A stretch of DNA of 64,000 nucleotides from Streptomyces sp. NBC_01754 (GCF_035918015.1 NZ_CP109132.1:4278001-4342000); one strand, 5' to 3'; shown: positions 32,123 to 40,711, counted from the stretch's first letter. Made by a program: numbers and translations. Notes: generated by a model not told the origin, from the letters alone.

Positions 32123-33054
32123 CAGGCGGATACCTCCGTGGAGAGTAGATCCCAGGCGAGCAGCCCTGCGCCCAGGCATCCGGCGGTGTCCCCGAGGGCC
32201 GCCGGGACGATGTGGGGCAGCTTCTGGAACGTGACGCGTTCCTCGACGGCCGCACGCAGTGGTGTGAACAACGTTTGCCCCGCCTCGGCCAGACCGCCAC
32301 CGATGATCAGCATGCGGGGGTCCAGCAGGGTGAGGGCGGTGACCAGGCCGGCGGCGAGCGCGTCGACGGCGTCGTGCCAGACGCGCAGCGCGGCCGGGTC
32401 GCCCGAGGCCACGGCCTCGGCGCAGTCCGCCGCGTCGGCGTCCGGGTCGCCGGACGCCTTCGCCCAGGCACGGGAGACGGCGGACGCGGAGGCCAGCGTC
32501 TCCAGGCAGCCGCGCTGACCGCAGGCGCAGTCGGGGCCGTCCGGGCGTACGACGACATGGCCGATCTCACCCGCGTAGCCGTGGGCGCCGGCCTCGATGG
32601 AGCCGGCGATACCGATGGCGCCGGCGATCCCGGTGCCCAGCGGTACGAAGAGGAAGCGGTCGGTGCCCCGGCCGGCGCCGATGCGGCCCTCGGCCAGACC
32701 CCCGGTCCTGACGTCGTGGCCGAGCGCGACCGGTATACCGCCGAGCCGCTCGCCGATCAGGGCCCGCAGGGGCACGTCGCGCCAGCCCAGGTTGGCGGCG
32801 TAGACGGCGATCCCGCGCTCGGCGTCGACGATCCCCGGCACGGCGACCCCGGCGGCGACGGCGCCCTCACCGAAGTGCGCCTCGCCGTAGGCGCGCAGAT
32901 CCGCCGCGAAACCGAGGACGGTCTCGACGACGGCCTCGGCGCCGCGTTCCCGGCCGGTGGCCCGGCGTGCCTCGTGGAGCAGGGTGCCGTCGTCCCCGAC
33001 CAGCGCGGCCTTCATTCCTGTGCCGCCCACATCGAGGGCGATGACGTGTCTCAC
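32122..33054 (-). CDS. nagK: ROK-family N-acetylglucosamine kinase
   Basis: 310-residue sugar kinase phosphorylating GlcNAc. The phosphate-binding loop is ALDVGGTGMKAALVGD at the N-terminus, the catalytic and substrate region is HDVRTGGLAEGRIG, and the ROK zinc/signature motif is EIGHVVV with CACGQRGCLETLAS. It starts GTG 33054 and heads the nagKA operon. Upstream is a DasR (dre)-like site. It feeds nagA, so the two process GlcNAc entering unphosphorylated or recycled from cell wall. Confidence 0.92.
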   Translation of the reverse strand: MRHVIALDVGGTGMKAALVGDDGTLLHEARRATGRERGAEAVVETVLGFAADLRAYGEAHFGEGAVAAGVAVPGIVDAERGIAVYAANLGWRDVPLRALIGERLGGIPVALGHDVRTGGLAEGRIGAGRGTDRFLFVPLGTGIAGAIGIAGSIEAGAHGYAGEIGHVVVRPDGPDCACGQRGCLETLASASAVSRAWAKASGDPDADAADCAEAVASGDPAALRVWHDAVDALAAGLVTALTLLDPRMLIIGGGLAEAGQTLFTPLRAAVEERVTFQKLPHIVPAALGDTAGCLGAGLLAWDLLSTEVSA

Positions 33055-33082
33055 GGGAGACAGTTTCGCCCGAGGAACCCCA

Positions 33083-33098
33083 AAAGGTCTAGTCCACT
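33083..33098. promoter_or_regulatory. DasR dre-like site upstream of nagK
   Basis: AAAGGTCTAGTCCACT matches the dre consensus A(C/G)TGGTCTAGACCA(C/G)T at 13 of 16 positions, 29 nt before the nagK start. Confidence 0.65.
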
Positions 33099-33170
33099 AG
33101 CGCAGTTTGTTACGTATCCATACAAACGGTCTCGCCCCGCCTCCGGACTCCTGGGTGCAATCGATATCGT

Positions 33171-33186
33171 AGTGGTGTAGACCACC
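33171..33186. promoter_or_regulatory. Second dre-like palindrome upstream of sugar-binding protein gene
   Basis: AGTGGTGTAGACCACC matches the dre consensus at 14 of 16 positions and lies 43 nt before the lipoprotein gene on the plus strand. Together with the site at 33083 it would let DasR control both directions. Confidence 0.65.
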
Positions 33187-33228
33187 ACCGTGGTCTCGGC
33201 GCGACGAACGTAGGGATGGGCGAAGACT

Positions 33229-34494
33229 GTGCAGCGGCGCTTTGTGGGGGTGACCGCGGCGGCGGCGGCACTCGGCTTGACGGCAACGTTGTCGGGGTGC
33301 GGTACGGACGGCGGATCCGGAGACGTCACGCTGAAGCTGGTCGCCGCCGAGTACGGCACCGGGCCTGGGGACAGTTCGCGGAAGTACTGGGACGACCTCG
33401 TCGCGAAGTTCGAGAAGGCCCACCCCGGCATCCAGGTCGACGTCACCGTCCACTCCTGGAAGGACGTCGACCGCGAGGTCGCCGACCTGGTGAAGGCGGG
33501 CCAGGCCCCCGACCTCGCGCAGATCGGCGCCTATGCCGACTACGCCGAGGCCGGAGAGCTGTACCGCGCGAACGAGATGCTCGCCATCCGCACCGAGTCC
33601 AACTTCCTGCCCTCGCTCGGCGACGCGGGCAAGGTCGACGGCACCCTGTACGGCCTTCCGTTCGTGGCGAGCACCCGGCTGCTCTTCTACAACAAGGGCC
33701 TGTTCGAGCAGGCGGGCATCGACGCCCCGCGGACCTGGGACGACATCAGCGGCGCCGCCGAGGCCCTGAAGAAGCGCGGTGTCACCTACCCCTTCGCCCT
33801 GCCGCTCGGCCCCGAGGAGTCCCAGGCCGAGACCCTGATGTGGATGCTCAGCGGGAACGGCGGCTACACCGACGACTTCGGTGCGTACGCCATCGACTCC
33901 GCGGCCAACGTCGAGACCTTCACCTGGCTGAAGGAGGAGCTCGTCGGCAAGGGACTCACCGGGCCCGTCGCCCCCGGCGAGCTGGACCGGGAGAAGGCGT
34001 TCGACGCGTTCACCAAGGGCGAGGTGGGCATGCTCAACGGCCACCCGACGCTCATGCGGGACGCCGAGGAGAAGGGCGTCGAGGTCGGCATGGTCCCGCT
34101 GCCCGGGGCCGACGGGCCGACCGAGGGCTCGATGGGCGTGGCCGACTGGATGATGGGCTTCAAGCAGGACGGCCACCGCGAGGAGATGGGCGAGTTCCTC
34201 GACTTCGCCTACCAGGACGAGAACGTGCTGGCCTTCGCCGAGGCGTACGACCTGCTGCCGGTGACCGGGAGCGCCTCGCTGAAGATGGAGGCCGACGGCA
34301 GGCACAAGCCGCTGCACGGCTTCCTTTCGGCCCTGCCGAACTCCCAGCTCTACCCCTTCGGCAAGACGTCCTGGGCGCAGGTCAGCGAGTCGGTCAAGGA
34401 GGAGATCGGCTCCGCGGTCGAGCCGCACGCCGATCCGGAGGCCGTGCTCGGCGGCATCGCGACCGCGGCGCGGGGCGCGGAGAGCGCGGAGTAG
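33229..34494 (+). CDS. Extracellular solute-binding lipoprotein (sugar type)
   Basis: 421 residues, GTG start. Lipobox LSGC (Cys at about 24) follows a typical signal. The mature protein is a family-1 (ABC sugar) binding protein: KYWDDLVAKFEKAHPGIQVD, YGLPFVASTRLLFYNKGLFE, GIDAPRTWDDI, FTKGEVGMLNGHPTLM and MVPLPGADG. No permease or ATPase genes follow, so it must use components encoded elsewhere (MsiK-type ATPase sharing is known in Streptomyces). The neighbouring nag genes and dre site suggest an amino-sugar ligand. Confidence 0.9.
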   Translation: MQRRFVGVTAAAAALGLTATLSGCGTDGGSGDVTLKLVAAEYGTGPGDSSRKYWDDLVAKFEKAHPGIQVDVTVHSWKDVDREVADLVKAGQAPDLAQIGAYADYAEAGELYRANEMLAIRTESNFLPSLGDAGKVDGTLYGLPFVASTRLLFYNKGLFEQAGIDAPRTWDDISGAAEALKKRGVTYPFALPLGPEESQAETLMWMLSGNGGYTDDFGAYAIDSAANVETFTWLKEELVGKGLTGPVAPGELDREKAFDAFTKGEVGMLNGHPTLMRDAEEKGVEVGMVPLPGADGPTEGSMGVADWMMGFKQDGHREEMGEFLDFAYQDENVLAFAEAYDLLPVTGSASLKMEADGRHKPLHGFLSALPNSQLYPFGKTSWAQVSESVKEEIGSAVEPHADPEAVLGGIATAARGAESAE

Positions 34495-34503
34495 GTTGGA
34501 CGT

Positions 34504-34761
34504 ATGACCGCCGCCGGCCAGGACCCGGAACCCGACGCCGCGCTCCTCGACCAGGAACGCGCGGTGCTGGCCGTCGAGCGGCAGTCCTGGCCGGGCCCGG
34601 GCGCGAAGGAACGCGCGATCCGGGAGCAGCTGGGTATCTCCCCGGTGCGCTACTACCAGCTGCTCAACGCGCTCCTGGACGACCGCCGCGCCCTGGAGGA
34701 GGACCCGGTGACGGTCAACCGCCTACGCCGCGTCCGCGACGCCAGACGCGACCGCCGCTGA
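34504..34761 (+). CDS. DUF3263 protein
   Basis: 85-residue basic protein with a helix-turn-helix-like centre (KERAIREQLGISPVRYYQLL). This is the DUF3263 family, common in actinobacteria. The function is unknown; DNA binding is plausible. TAGGTT 6 nt before the ATG suggests a leaderless transcript starting inside the intergenic space of only 9 nt after the lipoprotein stop. Confidence 0.85.
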   Translation: MTAAGQDPEPDAALLDQERAVLAVERQSWPGPGAKERAIREQLGISPVRYYQLLNALLDDRRALEEDPVTVNRLRRVRDARRDRR

Positions 34762-34831
34762 GCCCTGCGGCGCCCGCGCCGTCCGGAGGGAGTACCCGGC
34801 AACTCCCGCCCCGCCCCGATACGCTCGGCCC

Positions 34832-35737
34832 ATGGCCATCCCGGACCCCCTCCGCCCCCTCCCGACCCCGTCCACCCAGGCCGGCCGTGACGGCGTCGCC
34901 GCGCTGCTCGCCCGGCCCGCCCGCGCGGTCGTCGCGCTGGACTTCGACGGCACGCTGGCCGACATCGTCGCGGACCCGGAACAGTCACGCGCCCACCCGG
35001 CGACCGTCCCGGCGCTCTCCGCGCTCGCCCCGTGGGTCGCCTCCGTCGCCGTGATCACCGGCCGCCCGGCGGAGGTCGCCGTCCGCTTCGGCGGCTTCAG
35101 CGGGGCGCCGGGCCTGGACCACCTCGTCGTCCTCGGTCACTACGGCGCCGAGCGCTGGGAGGCCGCGACGAACACCGTCCACGCCCCCGACCCGTCCCCC
35201 GGCGTCGAGGGCGTCCGCGCGGAGCTGCCCGCCGTCCTGGAGCAGACCGGTGCCGAAGGGGCCCGGATCGAGGACAAGGGCCACGCGGTCGCCGTACACA
35301 CCCGCCGCGCCACCGACCCGCGGGGCGCCTTCGAGTCCCTCCGGGGCCCGCTGGCCGAACTCGCCGAACGGCACGGCCTGATCGTCGAACCGGGCCGCCT
35401 GGTCCTGGAACTGCGGCCCCCGGGCATGGACAAGGGGGTGGCTCTCGCGGAGTACGTACGGGAGACGGGCGCCGAGGCCGTGCTGTACGCCGGCGACGAC
35501 CTCGGCGACCTCGCCGCGTACGCCGCCGTCGACGCGCTCCGCGCCCAGGGCGTCCCCGGCCTGCTGGTGTGCAGTGGCACGGAGGTCCCCGAACTCGCCC
35601 AGCAGGCCGACCTGCTGGTATCCGGCCCGGCGGAGGTGGCGGGGCTGCTCGAAGCGCTGGCCCACCACATCGACGCCCACCACACCGAGGCCCGGCCTCG
35701 GGGCCCGGCCCGCGAGGACCGGCCGGACCTGGCCTGA
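34832..35737 (+). CDS. otsB: Trehalose-6-phosphate phosphatase
   Basis: 301 residues. HAD-superfamily phosphatase: motif I ALDFDGTLADIV (nucleophile Asp in DFDGT, about 36-40), VITGRPAEVAVRFG, LGHYGAERW, the Lys-containing GMDKGVALAEYV, and acidic motif YAGDDLGDLAAY. It dephosphorylates trehalose-6-P made by the convergent otsA product. TACGCT 6 nt before the ATG suggests a leaderless mRNA. Confidence 0.93.
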   Translation: MAIPDPLRPLPTPSTQAGRDGVAALLARPARAVVALDFDGTLADIVADPEQSRAHPATVPALSALAPWVASVAVITGRPAEVAVRFGGFSGAPGLDHLVVLGHYGAERWEAATNTVHAPDPSPGVEGVRAELPAVLEQTGAEGARIEDKGHAVAVHTRRATDPRGAFESLRGPLAELAERHGLIVEPGRLVLELRPPGMDKGVALAEYVRETGAEAVLYAGDDLGDLAAYAAVDALRAQGVPGLLVCSGTEVPELAQQADLLVSGPAEVAGLLEALAHHIDAHHTEARPRGPAREDRPDLA

Positions 35738-35763
35738 CCCGCGGCGCGGGGCGCTGGGCCCCG

Positions 35764-37152
35764 CTAGGCCGTGGGCCGGCCCCGCAGCGCGTCCAGTTGG
35801 TCCAGGAACCACTGCTGCGGCGGCAGCGAGGTGGCCGCGGCGGCCAGCCGTCCGGTCCGGGCCGACCGCTCGTCGGCGTCCATGGTCAGCGCCTCGTGCA
35901 GGGCCGCCGCCGTGGCCGACACGTCGTACGGGTTGACCACGATCGCGTCCTCGCCCAGCTCCTCGTAGGCGCCCGCCTCCCGGGAGAGCACCAGGGCGCA
36001 GCCGTGGTCCGAGACGACCGGGACCTCCTTGGCGACCAGGTTCATGCCGTCGCGGATCGGGTTGACCAGGGCCACGTCCGCCAGCCGGTAGGCGGCCAGG
36101 GAGCGGGCGAAGTCGTCGTCGACGTGGAGCAGGACCGGGGTCCAGCCGGCCGTCCCGTACGTGGCGTTGATGTCCTCGGCGACCCGCTGCACCTCCGCCG
36201 TGTAGTCGCGGTACACCGTGAGGTCCTGCCGGGAGGGGTAGGCGAACGCCACGTGGACCACCCGCTCACGCCACTCGGGGCGTTCCTCCAGCAGTGCCCG
36301 GTAGGCGTGCAGCCCGCGCACGATGTTCTTGGAGAGCTCCGTGCGGTCCACCCGGACGATCGTCTTGCGGCCCTCGCCCACCTGCTCGCGCAGAGTCGCC
36401 ATCCACTCGTCCACATCCGCCTCGCGGGAGCGGCGGCGCAGGAAGTCCGCGTCGGCGCCCAGGCCGTGTACACCGATGCGGGTCCCGCCGGTGCCGCCCA
36501 GGATCTCCGTGCAGCAGCCGATGAACGCGTCCGCCCAGCGGCGGGTCAGGAAGGCGGCCCGGTCGGCGCCCAGGATGCCGTGCAGCACCTGCTCGCCGAT
36601 GTCGTCGGGCAGCAGCCGGAAGTAGTCGACGGGCGCCCACGGGGTGTGCGAGAAGTGCCCGATGCGCAGGTCGGGGCGGAGGTCGCGCAGCATGCCGGGG
36701 ACCAGTGTCAGGTGGTAGTCCTGCACGAGGACCACCGAGTCCGGGTCGGCCTCCTCGGCGAGCGCCTCGGCGAAGGCGCGGTTGTACGCCTCGAAGGAGG
36801 CCCACCGCCGGCGGAACTCCGCGTCGAAGACCGGCTCGACCGGTGTCTGGTAGAGCATGTGGTGGACGAACCAGAGCACCGAGTTCGCGATGCCGTTGTA
36901 GGCGTCGGCGTGTACGGAGGCGTCGATGTCGAGCATCCGTACGCCGGGTTCGCCGACCCCGCGCCGGACGGCCTCGCGGTCGCCGTCGCTCAGGGCCGCG
37001 CACACCCACACCTTGTCCTCGACGGCGCTCAGCCCGGAGACGAGCCCGCCCCCGCCCCGTTTCGAGTCGAGCGAGCCGTCCTCCCGCAGCGTGTACGACA
37101 CGGGGCCGCGGTTGGACGCGACAAGGACCTTGGCAGCGTGCTCGGAGACCAT
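35764..37152 (-). CDS. otsA: Alpha,alpha-trehalose-phosphate synthase (GT20)
   Basis: 462 residues; joins UDP(or GDP)-glucose and glucose-6-P to trehalose-6-P. It has the GT20 N-terminal loop VLVASNRGPVSYTLREDG, VLVQDYHLTLVPGMLRD, GHFSHTPWAPVDYFRLLP, the substrate region VDRTELSKNIVRGLHAYRAL and LVAKEVPVVSDHGCALVLSR with E-L-G-E near the nucleotide site. ATG 37152 lies 7 nt after TAGGTT, so it is probably leaderless. It converges with otsB; 26 nt separate the stops. Trehalose serves spore and osmotic protection. Confidence 0.94.
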   Translation of the reverse strand: MVSEHAAKVLVASNRGPVSYTLREDGSLDSKRGGGGLVSGLSAVEDKVWVCAALSDGDREAVRRGVGEPGVRMLDIDASVHADAYNGIANSVLWFVHHMLYQTPVEPVFDAEFRRRWASFEAYNRAFAEALAEEADPDSVVLVQDYHLTLVPGMLRDLRPDLRIGHFSHTPWAPVDYFRLLPDDIGEQVLHGILGADRAAFLTRRWADAFIGCCTEILGGTGGTRIGVHGLGADADFLRRRSREADVDEWMATLREQVGEGRKTIVRVDRTELSKNIVRGLHAYRALLEERPEWRERVVHVAFAYPSRQDLTVYRDYTAEVQRVAEDINATYGTAGWTPVLLHVDDDFARSLAAYRLADVALVNPIRDGMNLVAKEVPVVSDHGCALVLSREAGAYEELGEDAIVVNPYDVSATAAALHEALTMDADERSARTGRLAAAATSLPPQQWFLDQLDALRGRPTA

Positions 37153-37187
37153 GTACCCGAACCTAGCCCGAAGCGGAAGCCGCCAAA

Positions 37188-37251
37188 CGTGACAAGGCCC
37201 GGGGGCCTTGGAACGACGATCACCACGGGGCGGGTCCCGCGCCTTGTCACG
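37188..37251. promoter_or_regulatory. Perfect 11-bp inverted repeat in otsA divergent promoter
   Basis: CGTGACAAGGC (37188-37198) and GCCTTGTCACG (37241-37251) are exact inverted copies separated by 42 nt. The left copy lies just upstream of the predicted otsA -35 and the right copy faces the secreted protein gene. Four helical turns of spacing suit a dimeric or looping regulator. Confidence 0.5.
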
Positions 37252-37350
37252 CGCATATCCGCCAGGTGACACTTCTCGAACGGTCTCCTGGTGGTCACCG
37301 GCCGGGAGACGCCCGGTGACGTCTCGGACGCACCCAGCCAGGAGGTATCG

Positions 37351-37788
37351 ATGAAATCAATCCATCGCGGGGCCGGCTTACTGTTCGCCCTGGCCACGGC
37401 ATTCGCGCTGGTGCCGGCCGGCGCGGCACAGGCCTCGGCGGCCGGCACGGCGGCGACCTGGACTCTGAACCCGGGGAATCAGCGGATATGCGTCGCCCCC
37501 GAGTACGGATGGCCCAACACCTATGCCCTCGCTTCCGTCACCGGAAGCACGGTGGACATCATCGAGACCAAGATCCAGAAGCTGCCGCCCGGCTCGTTCA
37601 GCCAAGGCGGAAGGATCCATCCCAGTGAGCTGAACCGCACCGGCTCGTTCATCGGTTTCGTCCACCTGTCGATCGCGCCGGCTCCGGTCGGCGAATACGC
37701 CGCCGAGCTCCGGGCCTCGGACGGCACGACGACCCAGACCGCCCCGGTCACGATCAGCGTCAAGGAAGACTGCCTGCACGGAACGTGA
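37351..37788 (+). CDS. Small secreted protein of unknown function
   Basis: 145 residues. Classic Sec signal: KSIHRG, hydrophobic core LLFALATAFALVPAGAAQAS, cleavage near residue 31. The mature domain (about 110 residues) is beta-rich, with Cys near both ends (RICVAPEYGW; EDCLHGT) that could pair. GFVHLSIAPAPVGEYAAELR looks like an Ig-like strand. The ATG has an ideal AGGAGG 6 nt upstream. No homologous function known to me. Confidence 0.8.
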   Translation: MKSIHRGAGLLFALATAFALVPAGAAQASAAGTAATWTLNPGNQRICVAPEYGWPNTYALASVTGSTVDIIETKIQKLPPGSFSQGGRIHPSELNRTGSFIGFVHLSIAPAPVGEYAAELRASDGTTTQTAPVTISVKEDCLHGT

Positions 37789-37807
37789 CGCGGCCGGCCG
37801 CCCCGGC

Positions 37808-38806
37808 CTAGGCCGCCCGGCGGGAGGCGTACTCGGCGATCCGGGCCATCGGCGGCCGCTCCTCGGTGTCCACCGGGTAGGTGCGCGGTTCGAAGCCGTG
37901 CTCGCCCCGCTCGAACTGGGTGATCTCGGGCCGCACCAGATGCCCCCGGGACAGCCGGAGCTGCGCGGTGCGGTAGATGGTCGCGGCCATGCGGCCCAAG
38001 GCCCGGCCGTCCTGGTGGCGGTGTTTGCGTACGCCGACGTCCACCTGGCCGAGGGCGTCCAGGCCCACCGTGTGCAGGGCGTCCACGAGCAGGCCCAGCT
38101 CCACCCCGTAACCGACGGGGAAGGGAAGCTGTTCGAGCAGGGAACGGCGGACCGCGTACTCGCCGCCCAGCGGCTGGACGAAGCCCGCCAGCAGGGGCCA
38201 GTGCAGGTTGAGCAGCGGGCGGGCCACCAGCTCGGTGACCCGCCCGCCCTGACCGGTGCTCTCGCCCAGCGGCCGGTCGTACATGGCCTTGACGAACTGC
38301 ACCGAGGGGTCGGTCAGCAGCGGGCCGACGGTGCCGGAGACGAAGTCCGCGGAGAAGTCCTTGAGGTCGGCGTCGATGAAGCAGACGATCTCACCGGTGG
38401 TCACCAGCAGGGAGCGCCACAACACCTCGCCCTTGCCGGGGACGGCGGGTATCCGGGGCAGGATCGCGTCCCGGTGCACGACCCGCGCCCCCGCCTCGCG
38501 GGCGACCTCGGCGGTGGCGTCGGTGGAACCGGAGTCGATGACCACCAGCTCGTCGACCAGCCGGACCTTCTCCATCAGCTCGCGCCGGATCTCCGCGACG
38601 ATCGCGCCGACCGTCGCCTCCTCGTCCAGGGCCGGCAGCACCACGCTCACACTCGCGCGGTGCGGGTCCCTCTCCCTGGCCGCCGTGAGGCGGTCGAGCG
38701 GACGGTCGGCGGCCGACCAGGAACGCCTGGTCAGCCAGCGTTCGACCTCTTCCAGCACGGTCGATACTCCCTGTGTGTGATCCATCTCGCGGTTCGGACG
38801 ACTCAT
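37808..38806 (-). CDS. gpgS: Glucosyl-3-phosphoglycerate synthase-like glycosyltransferase
   Basis: 332 residues, GT2/GT81-type. VSVVLPALDEEATVGAIVAE starts the nucleotide-sugar fold, VVIDSGSTDATAEVAREAGA follows, the metal-binding motif is FIDADLKDF, and VQPLGGEYAVRRSLLEQLP with YGVELGLLVDALHTVG is typical of GpgS/MpgS. The family transfers glucose to 3-phosphoglycerate, for glucosylglycerate or methylglucose lipopolysaccharide. Start ATG 38806 or 38785; neither has ideal spacing to a Shine-Dalgarno. Proximity to otsAB fits compatible-solute metabolism but may be chance. Confidence 0.85.
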   Translation of the reverse strand: MSRPNREMDHTQGVSTVLEEVERWLTRRSWSAADRPLDRLTAARERDPHRASVSVVLPALDEEATVGAIVAEIRRELMEKVRLVDELVVIDSGSTDATAEVAREAGARVVHRDAILPRIPAVPGKGEVLWRSLLVTTGEIVCFIDADLKDFSADFVSGTVGPLLTDPSVQFVKAMYDRPLGESTGQGGRVTELVARPLLNLHWPLLAGFVQPLGGEYAVRRSLLEQLPFPVGYGVELGLLVDALHTVGLDALGQVDVGVRKHRHQDGRALGRMAATIYRTAQLRLSRGHLVRPEITQFERGEHGFEPRTYPVDTEERPPMARIAEYASRRAA

Positions 38807-38914
38807 TCCCTCGTCCGGGGCTTCGGTTACAGTCTTGAGCAACGCGGATGGCCCTCGCATGTCGGGGTCGGTACGCCGACAAACGCCCGGATCCACGGAT
38901 CCGGTGCCACAGCG

Positions 38915-39039
38915 CTCATCCAGAGGGACTGAGGGAACGGCCCGTTGAAGTCCCGGCAACCCCCCCGCCGCACCGAGAGGTCATGGCGGGGAAGGTGCCA
39001 ATTCCGTCTTGTGGCGAAATCCGTCACGAGGAAGATGAG
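38915..39039 (+). ncRNA. SAM riboswitch (S-box, SAM-I/IV clan) before thrC
   Basis: Closing stem P1 is CTCATC (38915) with GATGAG (39034). Inside are the conserved blocks CAGAGGGACTGAGGGA, GGCCCGTTGAAGTCCC, CGGCAACC, AAGGTGCCAATTCC and GAAGATGAG, in the order of S-box aptamers. It ends about 20 nt before the thrC ATG, so SAM binding probably hides the GAGGAGAAAGG ribosome site immediately after P1, i.e. translational control. I cannot separate SAM-I from SAM-IV by eye. Confidence 0.9.
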
Positions 39040-39059
39040 GAGAAAGGGCCTCCGCCATC

Positions 39060-40355
39060 ATGGCTGTGCAGACAGTTGCACCGAACGACAACGCCCCCAC
39101 CGTGGACCTCGGTCCCGCCGCCGCCCTTTCCTGCCGCGAATGCGGTGAGCGATTCCCGCTCGGCCCCATTTTCGCCTGCGTGTCGTGTTTCGGGCCGCTC
39201 GAAGTGGCCTACGACCTGCCGAGCGACTCGCCCGAGGAGCTGAAGAAGCGCATCGCGGAGGGCCCGGACAACATCTGGCGCTACGCGCCGCTGCTGCCCG
39301 TCCCGTCCGACGTCGCGGACAAGCCCAACATCAACCCCGGCTTCACCAAGCTGGTCAAGGCCGACAACCTGGCCCGTGAGCTGGGCGTCACCGGCGGTCT
39401 GTACGTCAAGGACGACTCGGGCAACCCGACGCACTCCTTCAAGGACCGTGTCGTCGCCATCGCCGTCGAGGCCGCCCGCGCCTTCGGATTCACCACCCTC
39501 TCCTGCTCCTCGACCGGCAACCTCGCCGGTGCCGTGGGTGCCGCCGCGGCCCGCGCCGGCTTCCGCTCCTGTGTCTTCATCCCGCACGACCTGGAGCAGG
39601 GCAAGGTCGTCATGGCCGCGGTGTACGGCGGCGAACTGGTCGGCATCGAGGGCAACTACGACGACGTCAACCGCTTCTGCTCGGAGCTCATCGGCGACCC
39701 GCTCGGCGAGGGCTGGGGCTTCGTCAACGTCAACCTGCGCCCGTACTACGGCGAGGGCTCCAAGACCCTGGCGTACGAGATCTGCGAGCAGCTCGGCTGG
39801 CGGCTGCCCGACCAGATCGTCATCCCGATCGCGTCCGGATCGCAGCTCACGAAGATCGACAAGGGCCTCCAGGAGCTGATCGGGCTCGGGCTGGTCGAGG
39901 ACAGGCCGTACAAGATCTTCGGTGCCCAGGCCGAGGGCTGCTCCCCGGTCTCCGCCGCTTTCAAGGGCGGTCACGACGTGGTGCGCCCGCAGAAGCCGGA
40001 CACCATCGCCAAGTCCCTGGCGATCGGCAACCCGGCCGACGGCCCGTACGTCCTGGACATCGCCCGGCGCACCGGCGGCGCGGTGGAGGACGTGAACGAC
40101 GAGCAGATCGTGGACGCGATCAAGCTGCTGGCCCGCACGGAGGGCATCTTCGCCGAGACGGCGGGCGGGGTGACGGTCGGCGTGACGAAGAAGCTGATCG
40201 AGGCGGGGCTGCTCGACCCGGCGCTGACCACCGTCGTCCTGAACACCGGAGACGGACTGAAGACGCTCGACGCGGTCGCCCCGACGACCGGCCTGTCGGC
40301 GACGATCCGGCCGAGCCTGGACGCGTTCCGCGACGCGGGCCTCGCCACCGACTGA
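39060..40355 (+). CDS. thrC: Threonine synthase (ThrC type), SAM-riboswitch controlled
   Basis: 431-residue PLP enzyme of fold type II. An N-terminal zinc-ribbon-like pair of CxxC (C25/C28, C40/C43) precedes the catalytic domain. The PLP Lys is K128 in NPTHSFKDR, CSSTGNLAGAVGAAAARAGF binds phosphate, and FAETAGGVTVGVTKKLIEAG is the late family motif. ThrC converts O-phosphohomoserine to threonine. Control by a SAM riboswitch and linkage to a sulfur-carrier gene 27 nt downstream are odd for threonine and hint at a link to homocysteine/methionine synthesis. Confidence 0.92.
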   Translation: MAVQTVAPNDNAPTVDLGPAAALSCRECGERFPLGPIFACVSCFGPLEVAYDLPSDSPEELKKRIAEGPDNIWRYAPLLPVPSDVADKPNINPGFTKLVKADNLARELGVTGGLYVKDDSGNPTHSFKDRVVAIAVEAARAFGFTTLSCSSTGNLAGAVGAAAARAGFRSCVFIPHDLEQGKVVMAAVYGGELVGIEGNYDDVNRFCSELIGDPLGEGWGFVNVNLRPYYGEGSKTLAYEICEQLGWRLPDQIVIPIASGSQLTKIDKGLQELIGLGLVEDRPYKIFGAQAEGCSPVSAAFKGGHDVVRPQKPDTIAKSLAIGNPADGPYVLDIARRTGGAVEDVNDEQIVDAIKLLARTEGIFAETAGGVTVGVTKKLIEAGLLDPALTTVVLNTGDGLKTLDAVAPTTGLSATIRPSLDAFRDAGLATD

Positions 40356-40382
40356 CCACCCGAGAACGAGGAAGGCTTCCAC

Positions 40383-40658
40383 ATGAGCGTCAAGGTCCGT
40401 ATCCCCACCATCCTTCGCACCTACACCGGCGGTCGGTCCGAGGTCGAGGCGGAGGGCACCGTCCTCTCCGAGGTCATCGAGTCCCTGGAGAAGAACCACC
40501 CGGGCATCGCGGCCCGCGTCCTGGACGACGAGGGCAAGCTGCGCCGCTTCGTGAACGTGTACGTCAACGACGACGACGTGCGCTTCGAGGAGGGCCTGCG
40601 GACGGCCACTCCGGACGGCGCCGGCATCTCGATCATCCCGGCCGTCGCCGGAGGCTGA
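40383..40658 (+). CDS. MoaD/ThiS-like sulfur-carrier protein
   Basis: 91-residue ubiquitin-like protein beginning VKVRIPTILRTYTGG and ending SIIPAVAGG, the free C-terminal Gly-Gly needed for adenylation and thiocarboxylate formation. RRFVNVYVNDDDVRFEEGL is the family beta-grasp core. In CysO- and HcyS-type pathways such carriers donate sulfide for cysteine or homocysteine. It shares the thrC transcript (27 nt gap) and therefore the SAM riboswitch. A good Shine-Dalgarno (GAGGAAGG) precedes the ATG. Confidence 0.88.
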   Translation: MSVKVRIPTILRTYTGGRSEVEAEGTVLSEVIESLEKNHPGIAARVLDDEGKLRRFVNVYVNDDDVRFEEGLRTATPDGAGISIIPAVAGG

Positions 40659-40682
40659 CCGCACCGCCGCACCCATGTGACT

Positions 40683-40711
40683 GCCCCCTCCGCGAGAGAA
40701 GCGGAGGGGGC
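40683..40711 (+). terminator. Terminator of the thrC operon
   Basis: GCCCCCTCCGC and GCGGAGGGGGC form a perfect 11-bp stem with a 7-nt loop, 25 nt after the MoaD-like stop. Confidence 0.85.
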
